64,000 nt of DNA from G965220305 sp965220305 (GTDB lineage: Bacteria > Chloroflexota > Dehalococcoidia > Lucifugimonadales > UBA3495): assembly GCA_965220305.1 (NCBI GenBank), contig OZ244817.1, positions 1,860,001 to 1,924,000 of the forward strand, given 5' to 3'. Of this stretch, positions 36,504 through 45,894 are shown piece by piece. Made by a program: the position numbers and the translations under genes. Numbering within the stretch: the stretch's first letter is position 1; every line of letters starts with the position of its first letter. The notes under the pieces are model-generated. The model saw only the letters and a list, made by a program, of their open reading frames with translations, ran no database searches and was not told the DNA's origin.

Positions 36504-36833
36504 TCAATACTGGAACTCCATCCGCACCGGGCTGAAGATGTCCAGGGCCTTGGCGGGTATGTCGTAGCACTTGGCGTAGTGCTCCACGTTGCCGGGGATG
36601 ATGTACATGTCGCCCGGCTTCAGCAGACGCACCTCGCCATCGATGCCCATCTCCATTTCCCCCTCGATGACGATGCCGCCCTGCTCGTGCATGTGGACGT
36701 GGGGAGGCACCTCGGAGTTGGCTTCAATCTCCACCAGGGATAGAAGCATGTTCTCTCCCCAAAAGGTGCGGGTCTGGGCGCCGGGTACCAGGTCCATCTT
36801 ATTGCGGCTCTCGGCATCTATGAAGTAGGACAT
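36504..36833 (-). CDS. Cupin domain protein
   Basis: A 109-residue single cupin. Motif 1 is PPHVHMHEQGGIVIEGEMEM, with two His and one Glu as metal ligands. Motif 2 is LLKPGDMYIIPGNVEHYAKC with the third His. The metal site is thus intact, unlike the cupin at 8176. An AGGAG site 6 nt before the ATG selects this start over a longer frame. It may be an isomerase or dioxygenase or bind a small ligand; the function is unknown. Confidence 0.85.
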   Translation of the reverse strand: MSYFIDAESRNKMDLVPGAQTRTFWGENMLLSLVEIEANSEVPPHVHMHEQGGIVIEGEMEMGIDGEVRLLKPGDMYIIPGNVEHYAKCYDIPAKALDIFSPVRMEFQY

Positions 36834-37215
36834 ATTCGCTCCTGGAAAATTCTCGACTGCTCTTCCGCCCGGCCAGCGAGGCCGACGCCGGACTGCTGGG
36901 GGCAACCCCTTCCTTTCGGGGGACTGGGATAGCGGGCTGGGGTTGACCGCGTCTCCCAACCATATTATGCGGGGCCACCCGCCACGGCAAGGGATGGGGG
37001 GTATTCCCAGGTCTTTTCGATTGTTGGGCTACCCTGTTGCCTCCCCCTTTCGCGAAAGTGGGGGCTATCCGCCACCCCAGCCCTTGGATTCCCGCTTTCG
37101 CAGGAATGACGAGGGAAGGGCCGAGAATGACGGGTGAAACAAAGGGCCTCTCAGGACAATTGAAAGACCCTGGGGGTATTCCCTGCCGCGCTTCCCAGGA
37201 AGAGGGACAACCCTG
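36834..37215. repeat. Intergenic region with palindromes
   Basis: It contains CCCCCTTTCGCGAAAGTGGG (about 37044-37063) and a family A copy at 37084-37112. No gene is recognised. Confidence 0.65.
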
Positions 37216-37953
37216 CTAGGAGAACCCCAGACGCCTTTCGTTAAGGCTGACATAGCGGTTGCCGCTGCCGATGACCAGGTGGTCCAGGAGCTGGATACCC
37301 AGGGTTTCTCCGGCGGAGACCAGCTCCCGGGTGATGGAAACGTCCTCGGGACTGGGGGTGGGGTCGCCCGAGGGATGATTGTGCACCACTATGATGGAGG
37401 GGGCGTTGTCCCGTACCGCCGGTCGAAACACCTCGGCGGGGCGCACCATCGAGCTGTTCACGTTGCCCACGTAAATTTCCTGGACGCTGAGCACCTCGTT
37501 CTTGGTGTTCAACAGCAGGGCCTTCAGGTGCTCCTGGGGCAGCGGGGCCATCTCCGCCATCAACAGGTTGGCCACATCCTCCGGGGAGCGGATGGTAGCC
37601 CTCTCCTCGGGAGCCAGGGAGACAAAGCGCCGCCCCAGTTCCAGCCCGGCCAGCAACTGGCTGGCCTTGGCCTCGCTGAGACCCCGTTGGGCGCACAACT
37701 CGGCGAAGGAACTGCGGCCCAGACCGGCCAGGCCGTTCAACTGGGCCAGCAGCCGGGACGATAGGGACAGGACGTTTTCTCCGCGCAATCCGGTGCGCAG
37801 CAGAATGGCGACCAACTCGGTGTTGCTCAGGTACCTGGCCCCGTACTCCTTCAGCCGCTCCCGGGGCCGCTCTCCCTGGGGCAAGTCGCGAATGGTGGGC
37901 CGGTAAGCCTCTTCCGCGCCGCTGTCGGATGGGGGAATATCGGGCGTTTGCAT
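37216..37953 (-). CDS. radC: RadC family (JAB domain) protein
   Basis: A 245-residue protein with an N-terminal helix-hairpin-helix-like segment (LSNTELVAILLRTGLRGENV, LARSSFAEL-type GLGRSSFAELCAQRGL) and a C-terminal JAB/MPN metalloprotease-fold domain. The zinc motif is HNHPSGDPTPSPED. The role of RadC is not settled despite its name. The ATG at 37953 was chosen; a TTG 14 codons upstream is an alternative start. The gene stands alone, with a tRNA gene about 160 bp away. Confidence 0.93.
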   Translation of the reverse strand: MQTPDIPPSDSGAEEAYRPTIRDLPQGERPRERLKEYGARYLSNTELVAILLRTGLRGENVLSLSSRLLAQLNGLAGLGRSSFAELCAQRGLSEAKASQLLAGLELGRRFVSLAPEERATIRSPEDVANLLMAEMAPLPQEHLKALLLNTKNEVLSVQEIYVGNVNSSMVRPAEVFRPAVRDNAPSIIVVHNHPSGDPTPSPEDVSITRELVSAGETLGIQLLDHLVIGSGNRYVSLNERRLGFS

Positions 37954-38111
37954 GGGCGTTGGCGCTCCGGGGATAAATTGCTGGGCTGCCAGCAACAGTT
38001 TAGCAGCTACCCGAAGTTAATGCGGGGGCCGGAGGCCAGGACGGCAGCGCGCAGCATTGAAGGGCGTCAAAGGACTAAAGAGGGGCTTTCCAGGCACAGA
38101 CTAAAGAAGAT

Positions 38112-38186
38112 TGGAGCGGAAGATGGGATTCGAACCCACGACCCTCTCCTTGGCAAGGAGATGCTCTACCACTGAGCCACTTCCGC
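38112..38186 (-). tRNA. tRNA-Gly (GCC)
   Basis: The cloverleaf is complete: acceptor GCGGAAG/CTTCCGC, D-arm with GGCTCAGTGGTAGAGC, anticodon stem CTCCT-TGCCAA-GGAG with anticodon GCC, T-arm GTGGGTTCGAATCCCAT, discriminator U and an encoded CCA. It is flanked by repeats and the addB remnant. Confidence 0.97.
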
Positions 38187-38316
38187 TCGTTACGGTCAGC
38201 CGCAGCAGGCGGCCTTGAAGGTGCGATAGATAGTATACCAATTATATTGGGGTGGCAAGGGGTTGTCCATAGCTGCTGCGGAAGAAATCTGGGTCTTTTT
38301 ATTGACCAGGGAATTC

Positions 38317-38372
38317 CGCTCATGGTGAGCTTGTCGAACCATCATGGTGGGCCGGTCCTTCGACAAGCCCAG
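38317..38372. repeat. Family B repeat pair
   Basis: Opposed copies CGCTCATGGTGAGCTTGTCG and GGTCCTTCGACAAGCCCAG lie upstream of the addB remnant. Confidence 0.75.
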
Positions 38373-38518
38373 AGCCTGCGCCGGGCTTGGCCCGGTGGTG
38401 AGCGGACTTAATCCTGAGCAACGACAAACGACAATTGAATGGCCCTGCACTGATACCCCGGCAATCGACGCGGTTGGCCTCCTGTGCTACACTCGGCTCA
38501 AACTAATGTTCTGTATAC

Positions 38519-39650
38519 ATGGCGCGGGTGGGGGAAGTGCAATGCCCCTATTGTGAGACAAACGTACCAGCCGGGTAACGGCCCCAGGTTTTTCCTGTAC
38601 CAACAATCGGCGGAGCTGTCGGGCTCTCTGGGCCGACTGGTAGAGTCGGCCCAGGGGGGCGACCCGCTGGCTCCGGTTACGGTGGTCGGCCCTTCCACCT
38701 ACGCCAACCTGACCCTGCGCCACGGCCTGGCCCGCAATGGGTTCGCCAACGTCCGGTTCCTGGTATTCCCCCGCCTGGCCGAGTTCTTGGGCGCGCCGTC
38801 CCTGGCAGCCCAGGGCCGCCGACCCCTGACCGCCGTTCTGGAGAGTGCGTCAGTCCGGGCGGCAATGGGCGGGACATCCGGCGTCCTCTCGGAGCTTCGC
38901 TCCCACACCTCCGCCATTCAGAGCGTCAAGAGAGCCTTCCGCCAGCTTCGCCACGCCTCCGAGGCGGCGCGTTGACCAGCCTGGGCAGCCGGGACCAACT
39001 CCGCCGGGAAGTGGTGGGGTTGTACCGCAGCTTTCGCCAACACACCCGGGAATTCTACGACGCGGAGGACCTGACCCGGGCCGCCGCCGCCGCGGTGCGC
39101 AGGGGCCAGGCAACCGGACTGGCCGACCTGGGGTCCATCCTGTTTTTCCAGGTGCGCGGCCTCAGCCCGGGGCAGAGAGACCTGGTTGCAGCCCTGGCGG
39201 AGTTGGGACGGTGCGCCTTATTTCTGGGCCTAACCGGGGACGATGAGGCCGACGCCCCGGCGGAGGCCCTGGCCCAAGAGCTATCCCCCTTCCTGGGCAG
39301 CCCGGAGCGGTCGGCCCCCACCGGGGCAGCCGGGCCTGGCGTCCCCTCCCCGGCAGTCAATAGGCTGCTGATTGCGCCCGACCCCCACGAGGAAGTCCGG
39401 TGGGTGATACGCCAACTGGCGGCCCACGCCGAAACGGGGATGCCCTTCCGCCGAATGGCGGCGCTCTACGGGGCCCAGGCCCCCTACAACACCCTGGTAC
39501 GGGAGGAGTTGCTGCTCGCCGGCTTCCCGGTTGCCGGCCCAAATCCTTCGCCCCTGTCCAAGACTGCCGTGGGCCGGACCCTCACCGGCCTCCTGCAACT
39601 TTCCCTGGGCGAGCTTCCCCGGGATGGCGTCACGACTACTAGTCGTATAG
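38519..39650 (+). pseudogene. AddB-like helicase-nuclease remnant
   Basis: Two frames joined by a one-base shift near 38965 encode about 350 residues. They resemble the N-terminal, inactivated helicase part of AddB/RecB-type proteins: RFFLYQQSAELSGSLGRLV, VVGPSTYANLTLR, RFLVFPRLAEFLG, FYDAEDLTRAAAAAVRRG, then RLLIAPDPHEEVRWVIRQL and MAALYGAQAPYNTLVREELL. Similarity stops near 39630, where the base composition drops and an unrelated nuclease gene begins. A zinc-ribbon-like 19-codon stub (VGEVQCPYCETNVPAG) precedes it at 38519. The locus has clearly decayed. Confidence 0.6.
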
Positions 39651-39685
39651 CTTATATCGTTGCAATCCAGCTTGAGAGGTATGCT

Positions 39686-41599
39686 ATGGGCATTGACTCG
39701 CTAACGCGACGGGACGACGGCTCCAAAGTTGTGGTCCCCGTTTCCCACGATGATTGGCAGCAGTGGGTAAGCGCAGGACGGACCCGGAACTGGATGCTGG
39801 ACGACCCGCTCCTAGACTGGCTGCAACTGTATGGCAAGTACCACGATTACCTGCCAAAGCAAGAATTGGCCGACTATGACAAGGGCCTGGACTTTCTCGC
39901 GTTTATTTTCGATAAGGGTAGAGAATTCGAGGCTGGCATACTCCGACTGTTTCAAGACCAATACGAGGTGACTACAGTCGCCCAAGACTACCGGGAAATC
40001 AGCCGGCTGGATAAGGCTGAAGAGACCTTTGAGGTGATGCGGCGGGGTGTGCCCATCATCTATCAGGCAGTGTTATGGGACGCCCAAAGTTTGAATTACG
40101 GCTCGCCCGATTTCCTGATACGCAGCGATGTGCTTCACAACCTGTTCCCCGGGTCTTTTTCGGATAAGGAAGCGGAGACGTCCGCCCCTGACTTGGGAGC
40201 GGGCGGCTGGCACTACCGCGTGGTGGACACCAAGTTTACGACGCTGCACCTGAATGCCCGTGGCTCGGAGGTTAGCAACGATGGCAGCGGGCCGGCGTAT
40301 AAGGCGCAATTGTATATCTACAACCGGATGCTGGGGCGACTACAGGGCTTCGAGCCGTCCGAATCGTATCTGCTGGGTCGTGGCTGGCAGCGACGGCAAG
40401 GCGGCGTCCCCTATCGTGGCTCTAGTGCGATGGAACGTTTGGGGCCGGTCCCCCAGAATGGAACTGTCGCCAACGGAGTCCCCATCGCAAACGCAGTGGA
40501 AGACGCCCTTCACTGGGTACGAAGGGTTCGGACTGAGGGCAAAGACTGGCAACTTCTGCCGGAGCCGTCAGTGCGCGAACTCTATCCAAACATGAGCAAT
40601 GCTGACGACGGCAACATATTGCTAGAAATCAGCCCCTCCGAAGCGGAACCCGGCTTTGATGAGGAAGAATCCGTCGGCCAGTGGATGGGTGTCAAAAAGT
40701 GGCTAGCCGGCGAGTTGAAAGAGTTGACCCAACTGTGGCAAGTTGGCGTCGCCAAGCGTGAACAGGCCCACGAGGCTGGCATCTACCGTTGGGACGACCC
40801 GCAAGTTACGCCTGCGGCAGTGGGCGTCAGTGGCCCCAAAACCGGGCCTACTCTGGAGCAACTGCTGGCCGTCAATACCGATGACGGTCCGCCAGTTCGC
40901 CCTTGGCGAATCGAAAAGACTAGGGACGAATGGCACATGACTCCCCTTGTCGAGTTCTACGTGGACTTCGAGTTTTGCAGTGACCTGAACGATGATTTTT
41001 CCAAACTTCCGGACAAGGGCGGGCAGCCGCTAATCTTTATGATTGGATGCGGACACCCGGAAAATGGGGAGTGGCAGTTCAAGTCGTTGGTTGCGCATTG
41101 CCTGACTGAGGAGGAGGAACTCCGCATTATTCGGGAATGGGTGGCACATATGTCTTCCGTCCGCGACCGGCTCGACCCGGCCAATGGGAAGCCTCGCATT
41201 TTCCACTGGCCGGCTGCGGAGTTAACCGCGCTGGAAAGCGCCTACAACTCGGCCAGGGTAAGGCATCAGGAACACGCCGACTGGCCCGAACTAGGCTGGT
41301 ACGACTTCCTGACGAAAGTGATGCGAGAAGTGCCTGTAGTGGTCCGAGGGGCGTTGGGCTTCGGTTTGAAAGCAGTTGCCAATGCCATGCACTCTCACAG
41401 CCTCATCGAAACCGACTGGGCCGATAGCCCCATTGACGGCCTTGGCGCGATGGTGGGAGCGTGGCGCTGCGACGAGGAAGCGCAGAAGCTGGGTGTGCCG
41501 ATGACCCGGTTGTCGCTAATGGACGATATTGCCCGCTACAACGAAGTTGACTGCAAGGTAATGATGGAGATTGTCCGCTACCTTCGGGCCAACCATTAA
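39686..41599 (+). CDS. RecB-like PD-(D/E)XK nuclease with DEDD exonuclease domain
   Basis: A 637-residue protein. The first part carries a PD-(D/E)XK core (GSPDFLIRSD, YRVVDTKF with DxK, and AQLYIYNRML matching the QxxxY helix). The last 230 residues have a DEDD/RNase H-like exonuclease pattern (EFYVDFEF at the start, ARYNEVDCKVMMEIV at the end), as in TM0106-type RecB-like nucleases but without the helicase. The ATG with GAGAGG upstream was chosen, although the frame continues back into the addB remnant. Codon use is more AT-rich than the addB remnant. Likely acquired; possibly a defence or repair nuclease. Confidence 0.65.
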   Translation: MGIDSLTRRDDGSKVVVPVSHDDWQQWVSAGRTRNWMLDDPLLDWLQLYGKYHDYLPKQELADYDKGLDFLAFIFDKGREFEAGILRLFQDQYEVTTVAQDYREISRLDKAEETFEVMRRGVPIIYQAVLWDAQSLNYGSPDFLIRSDVLHNLFPGSFSDKEAETSAPDLGAGGWHYRVVDTKFTTLHLNARGSEVSNDGSGPAYKAQLYIYNRMLGRLQGFEPSESYLLGRGWQRRQGGVPYRGSSAMERLGPVPQNGTVANGVPIANAVEDALHWVRRVRTEGKDWQLLPEPSVRELYPNMSNADDGNILLEISPSEAEPGFDEEESVGQWMGVKKWLAGELKELTQLWQVGVAKREQAHEAGIYRWDDPQVTPAAVGVSGPKTGPTLEQLLAVNTDDGPPVRPWRIEKTRDEWHMTPLVEFYVDFEFCSDLNDDFSKLPDKGGQPLIFMIGCGHPENGEWQFKSLVAHCLTEEEELRIIREWVAHMSSVRDRLDPANGKPRIFHWPAAELTALESAYNSARVRHQEHADWPELGWYDFLTKVMREVPVVVRGALGFGLKAVANAMHSHSLIETDWADSPIDGLGAMVGAWRCDEEAQKLGVPMTRLSLMDDIARYNEVDCKVMMEIVRYLRANH

Positions 41600-41612
41600 C
41601 GGGAAGCTCAGG

Positions 41613-41788
41613 GTGCCATAGACGATGAGGATGAGACCTTCAGCCACTCGTTGCGGGCCTTCCTACAGTGGGTGGAAGGCCAGGCCGCCAGGGCGCGCGG
41701 GTCACGGAAGTCCCGGTGCCCGAGGGCGAAGAAGAGGCGGTCCGAGTTATGACCGTCCACGCCGCCAAGGGGCTGGAATTCCCGGTAT
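41613..41788 (+). pseudogene. AddA/UvrD-like helicase remnant
   Basis: A short fragment in two frames. The second has VPEGEEEAVRVMTVHAAKG then LEFPVW, the motif V/VI region of UvrD/AddA helicases. The fragment is cut off by a family-A-like repeat at about 41788. With the addB remnant 2 kb upstream, this implies an addB-addA operon whose middle was replaced by the nuclease gene. Confidence 0.6.
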
Positions 41789-42136
41789 GGACTCCCGCCT
41801 TTCGACGGGGTGACGGCAGGCACGGCTGGTTGCCCCTACCCAGTTTCATCCTCCGCTCACCACCCCGCGCGCGCCACTCATCCTGAGCTTGTCGAAGGAC
41901 GGGTTTTGAGAGGAGCAAAGGGCATGAGTTCCCCGCCAGCGCAGGCCCTCCCCACCCCTGGATTCCGGCCTCTGCCGGAATGACGGCGGTGGGTGGCGGC
42001 CTGGCCGGTGGAGAGGAGGTCTTTCCGGCAAGGCCCCTTTATGGTGTGGGTCTGTCCCGGCTGTCCGAAACCCAGTAGGGGCGCACAGCCGTGCGCCCCT
42101 ACCCGTCTTACTACAGCAGCTACCCGCCGCCGGCGC
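41789..42136. repeat. Intergenic repeats and a 28-bp palindrome
   Basis: A family B half lies at 41874-41900 and a family A copy at 41958-41986. A GTAGGGGCGCACAGCCGTGC..CCCCTAC palindrome at 42075-42102 lies just past the dppC-like gene end. No gene is seen. Confidence 0.7.
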
Positions 42137-43009
42137 TCAGGCCCGGCGCAGTTTGGGGTCCAGGTAGTCCCGCAGCCAGTCGCCGAAGAAGTTGAACGCC
42201 ATCACCACTATGGTAATCGCCACACCGGGGAAGAGGGACAGCCACCACATATCCAGGATAACGTTCCGGCCCTCGGATACCATGATCCCCCAGGCCGGCG
42301 AACCCGGGGCCAGCCCCAAGCCCAGGAAGCTCAGGGAGGCTTCCAGGAGGATGACCTGCCCCACCTGAAGGCTGGTCAACACCATCAGCGTATTGACCAC
42401 GTTGGGGAAGATATGCCGGATGATAATTAACGGCGGGCTGACTCCGGCGATTCGCGCCAGGACAACGTAGTCCCGCTCCTTGATGCTCAGGGTATCCCCC
42501 CGAATCATCCGGGCAAACCTGGCCCACACGGTGACGGCCACCGCGATGATGATGTTCTCCGTGCCCTGTCCCAACAGGACGACAATTACCAGGGCCACCA
42601 GAATAGTGGGGAACCCCATCACAGCGTCGGCGATGCGCATGATGGTGGCCCCAATCAACCCTCCCATGTATCCGGCAATCAGGCCCAGAACGGTGCCCAC
42701 AATGGCCCCGGTAGCCAGGGCCACCAGGCTGATGTAGACGGTGGTGCGCGCCCCGTAAATGAGCCGGCTCAAAATGTCCCGTCCCAGGATGTCGGTGCCC
42801 AGGGGGTACTCGCTGGTCTGGCCCGGGGCGATGCGGCTGTTGATAACGTCCTTGTCGGTGGGGTCATGGGGAGCCAGTTGGGGCGCAAAGGCAGAGCACA
42901 CCAGCAGCACCAACAGGATAAACACCGGTATCCAGGGAAGCCGGATTTCGTTGAACCGCTTCTGTAATTGTCCCCAACGACCTGTTTCAGTTATTGCTGT
43001 CTGCGCCAT
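42137..43009 (-). CDS. ABC transporter permease, DppC/OppC type
   Basis: A 290-residue inner-membrane permease. It has an N-terminal OppC_N region (LPWIPVFILLVLLVCSAFAPQL), the segment YPLGTDILGRDILSRLIYGAR typical of DppC, and the EAA loop VLARIAGVSPPLIIIRHIFPN. It forms the channel of a family-5 importer with the DppB-like partner 17 bp upstream. No ATPase gene follows: the next sequence is the addA remnant, so the importer must use ATPases encoded elsewhere or be inactive. Confidence 0.94.
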   Translation of the reverse strand: MAQTAITETGRWGQLQKRFNEIRLPWIPVFILLVLLVCSAFAPQLAPHDPTDKDVINSRIAPGQTSEYPLGTDILGRDILSRLIYGARTTVYISLVALATGAIVGTVLGLIAGYMGGLIGATIMRIADAVMGFPTILVALVIVVLLGQGTENIIIAVAVTVWARFARMIRGDTLSIKERDYVVLARIAGVSPPLIIIRHIFPNVVNTLMVLTSLQVGQVILLEASLSFLGLGLAPGSPAWGIMVSEGRNVILDMWWLSLFPGVAITIVVMAFNFFGDWLRDYLDPKLRRA

Positions 43010-43026
43010 TCCCCGTCACTCTCGAC

Positions 43027-43944
43027 TTACTCGTACCTTATTCTGGGGTCAATGTAGACGTAGAGGATGTCCACCACCAGGGAGCTGATTATGTAGAAGA
43101 ACCCGGAGGTCAGCACCGTAGCCTCCACGATGGGGAAGTTGCGTTGCGCCACCCCCTCCAGCATCAGCCGTCCCACGCCGGGCCAGGCGAAGACCACCTC
43201 CACCACGATGGCCCCGTTCAGCAGCCCCGCCAGGCTGATGCCGCTGAAGGTTATCAGGGGAATCAGGGCGTTTCTCAGGGCGTGCTTCCAAATGACCAGC
43301 CCCTCGGTCAGCCCCTTGACCCGGGCGAACTTGATGAACTCGCTGTCCAGCACTTCCAACATGCTGGAACGCCCCAGCCGCATCATGCCAGCCATGATGG
43401 ACCAGGCCAACACGAAGGCCGGCAGGACGAAGTGGGACGGCCCGCCCCGCCCGAAGGTGGGTAACCACTGCAGGATTGCGCCGAACAGGAGGATGAGCAT
43501 GATGGCGACCCAAAATTGGGGTGCGCCAATGCCGGCTATGGCAAAGAGCTTGCAAGCCTTGTCCAGGACCGTGTCCCGCTTGACCGCCGACAGGATTCCC
43601 AGGGGTATTCCCATCATTATCGCCAGGACCATGCCCGCCGCCGCCAACTGCAGGGTGGCGGGGATGCGCTCCAGCAGTATGTCCCGCGCCGGTCTCCGGG
43701 TGGTAATGGACGTTCCGAAGTCCCCCCGCAACGCATTCTTGAGGAAGGTGCCGTACTGGACCAGGATGGGCCGGTCCAGCCCCAGGTTCTCCCGCAACTG
43801 ATCGTAGTCGGCGGTGGTCGCTTCCGGGGGCAACAGCAACAGGGCCGGGTCCCCGGACAGGTGGACGCTCATAAAAATAATCAGGCTGAGGGCGAGCAGG
43901 GCAATCAGTCCCTGGAACACCCGGCTCACTATGTAACGCTGCAT
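43027..43944 (-). CDS. ABC transporter permease, DppB/OppB type
   Basis: A 305-residue permease. It has the N-terminal MQRYIVSRVFQGLIALLALS, LGLDRPILVQYGTFLKNAL typical of the DppB periplasmic region, six TM segments, and the EAA loop FARVKGLTEGLVIWKHALRN. It is the first gene after two insertion sequences. Those elements separate it from the binding-protein genes, so its original promoter is probably lost. A GAAAGGCAG site precedes the ATG. Confidence 0.94.
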   Translation of the reverse strand: MQRYIVSRVFQGLIALLALSLIIFMSVHLSGDPALLLLPPEATTADYDQLRENLGLDRPILVQYGTFLKNALRGDFGTSITTRRPARDILLERIPATLQLAAAGMVLAIMMGIPLGILSAVKRDTVLDKACKLFAIAGIGAPQFWVAIMLILLFGAILQWLPTFGRGGPSHFVLPAFVLAWSIMAGMMRLGRSSMLEVLDSEFIKFARVKGLTEGLVIWKHALRNALIPLITFSGISLAGLLNGAIVVEVVFAWPGVGRLMLEGVAQRNFPIVEATVLTSGFFYIISSLVVDILYVYIDPRIRYE

Positions 43945-44010
43945 CTGCCTTTCTTAGTGGGAAACTGAGCTTCCGCCCGTTTCTCTGAAGGTATTAGGTT
44001 GCCTCTCTCT

Positions 44011-45446
44011 TAGTACTACAGTTGCAGATTGAAAACGACTAGGATTGGGGCAATCAACGGGTGGTGAGGTGAGGCTGTGGCAGTGCATGGGGATGGGGTG
44101 GCAGAGGTCGCCCGGTGGGCTGAGGGTATCGACCGGGTACACGAGTGCATTGCGGGGCGGTTCCGGCGTCCCGAACCACGTCGACGATCGCTGGACTATC
44201 TGAAAGGGCTGCTCAGTCCGGTGGAGCGCAAGAACGGCTGGCAACTGGCGGAGCAGGCCGGGGACGCCACACCCTATGGGGTGCAGCATCTGCTGTCAAC
44301 CTACATTTGGGACGCGGACCTGGTTCGCGATGATCTCAGGGACTACGTGGTGGAGCACCTGGGCGACGCCAACGGGGTGTTGGTGGTGGACGAGACTGGG
44401 TTTCTGAAGAAGGGCAACAAGTCTGTGGGGGTGCAGCGTCAGTACAGCGGCACGGCGGGACGGATCGAGAACTGCCAGATTGGGGTATTCTTGACCTACG
44501 CTACTGCCAAGGGGAGGACCCTGCTGGACCGGGAGCTTTACCTGCCTCAGGTGTGGGCCGATGACCAGGAACGCCGGGAGGAGGCTGGCGTGCCGGAGCA
44601 AGTGGCGTTTCGCACCAAGCCGCAACTGGCCCGGCGGATGCTGGAACGGGCGGTGGAGTCGGGAGTCCCCTTCGGCTGGGCCACCGGGGACGAGGTCTAC
44701 GGCAATGACCGCAACCTGCGGCTGTGGCTGGAGCGGCGGGACGTTCCTCACGTGCTGGCCATCAAGAGCAATGAGAAGTTGTGGGCTGGGACGGACCAGG
44801 GTCCGCGCCAAGTGCGGGCTGACCGGCTGGCGTCTGGGGTTGAAGAGTCGGGCTGGGTCCGGCTGAGCGCCGGTGATGGGGCCAAGGGTCCTCGGGTCTA
44901 CGACTGGGCCTTGGTGGATATTCGGCCCCTGAGAGAACCTGGCAAGGGGTACTGGCTGCTGGCCCGGCGCAGCGTGGCCAAGCCCGAGGAACTGGCCTAC
45001 TACGTGTGCTACGGCCCGACGGGAACAGCCCTGGAGGAACTGGTGCGGGTGGCCGGAACCCGGTGGGCCATTGAGGAATGCTTTGAGGAGGCCAAGGGAC
45101 AGGTGGGACTGGACCAATACGAGGTGCGCCGGTGGGACGGCTGGTACCGGCACATCACCCTGGCGATGCTGGCCCACGCCTACCTGGCGGTGGTACGGCG
45201 CCAGGCATCGTCGCCGGGACGTCTGGGAGAAAAGGGGGCTGCCCCAGTTTGGAGGAAAGGCTGATACCGCTGACGGTGCCCGAGGTTCGGCGGTTACTCT
45301 ACCGGCTGATATGGAGACACCACCCTACGGACGAATCAGTGCTGCGGGGGTCTCAGTGGAGACGGCGGCACCAAGCAACGGCCCGGCGCTGTCATTACCG
45401 ACGCCGCCTGAAACTCCTCACCACATATCTGCAACTGTAGTATTAG
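44011..45446 (+). mobile_element. IS701-family insertion sequence
   Basis: The element 44015-45442 has perfect 16-bp terminal inverted repeats (TACTACAGTTGCAGAT at 44015-44030 and its complement at 45427-45442). It is flanked by a 4-bp direct duplication, TTAG, at 44011-44014 and 45443-45446. TTAG fits the YTAR target of IS701-type elements. The right-hand TTAG overlaps the end of the neighbouring IS5-family element. The transposase runs left to right. Confidence 0.9.
44077..45264 (+). CDS. IS701-family DDE transposase
   Basis: A 395-residue transposase. The DDE residues sit in VLVVDETGFLKKGNKSVGVQ, WATGDEVYGND and WAIEECFEEAKGQVGLDQYE. The final part expected in the family (LTVPEVRRLLYRL.., SQWRRRHQATARRCHYRRR) lies in another frame ending at 45440. 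A -1/+1 shift at GAAAAGGGGG near 45230 would restore it. It could be programmed frameshifting or a mutation. The start is GTG with GAGGTGAGG upstream. Confidence 0.88.
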   Translation: MAVHGDGVAEVARWAEGIDRVHECIAGRFRRPEPRRRSLDYLKGLLSPVERKNGWQLAEQAGDATPYGVQHLLSTYIWDADLVRDDLRDYVVEHLGDANGVLVVDETGFLKKGNKSVGVQRQYSGTAGRIENCQIGVFLTYATAKGRTLLDRELYLPQVWADDQERREEAGVPEQVAFRTKPQLARRMLERAVESGVPFGWATGDEVYGNDRNLRLWLERRDVPHVLAIKSNEKLWAGTDQGPRQVRADRLASGVEESGWVRLSAGDGAKGPRVYDWALVDIRPLREPGKGYWLLARRSVAKPEELAYYVCYGPTGTALEELVRVAGTRWAIEECFEEAKGQVGLDQYEVRRWDGWYRHITLAMLAHAYLAVVRRQASSPGRLGEKGAAPVWRKG

Positions 45447-45489
45447 AGGGTGTGTGAAAAGCAGGTTGGAGTTATGGTAATCTACGGGG

Positions 45490-45894
45490 ATGACAAGAAA
45501 ACCGTATCCCACCGACCTGACCGATGCCCAATGGGAAGAGTTGGCCCCGTTGCTCCCGCTGGCCAAACCTGGGGGACATCCGCGCACCATAGACTTGCGG
45601 GAAGTGATAAACGCCATCCTCTACGTCCTGCGAAGCGGCTGCTCCTGGCGTATGTTGCCCCATGACTTCCCGCCCTGGGGCAGCGTATGGTGGTACTTCC
45701 GCCGCTGGCGGAAAGCTGGCGTATGGGAACAAGTCCACGAGGCCCTGCGCCCTAAGGTCCGGGAGTCAGAGGGACGGGAACCCGGTCCTTCCGCCGCCAT
45801 CATTGACAGCCAATCGGTGAAGACTACGGAAAAAGGGGGCCTCGCGGCTACGATGCCGGGAAGAAAGTGTGGGGACGAAAGCGGCATATCGTAG
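45490..45894 (+). CDS. IS5-family transposase, upstream frame
   Basis: A 134-residue frame carrying the N-terminal DUF4096-type region (YPTDLTDAQWEELAPLLPLAKPGG, GCSWRMLPHDFPPWGSVWWYF) and the first catalytic Asp (AAIIDSQSVKTTEKGG). It is the first half of an IS427-type transposase. The full enzyme needs a frameshift at GGAAAAAGGGGGCC near 45836, after which the second frame gives GYDAGKKVWGRKRHIVVDT. Confidence 0.88.
   Translation: MTRKPYPTDLTDAQWEELAPLLPLAKPGGHPRTIDLREVINAILYVLRSGCSWRMLPHDFPPWGSVWWYFRRWRKAGVWEQVHEALRPKVRESEGREPGPSAAIIDSQSVKTTEKGGLAATMPGRKCGDESGIS

Noticed and set aside
39635..41599. A single 875-codon protein from 38972 to 41599
   Set aside because: The first 220 codons match an AddB-like protein, whose own N-terminus is in another frame, and codon use changes at about 39635. 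A start with a ribosome-binding site at 39686 explains the second part better.
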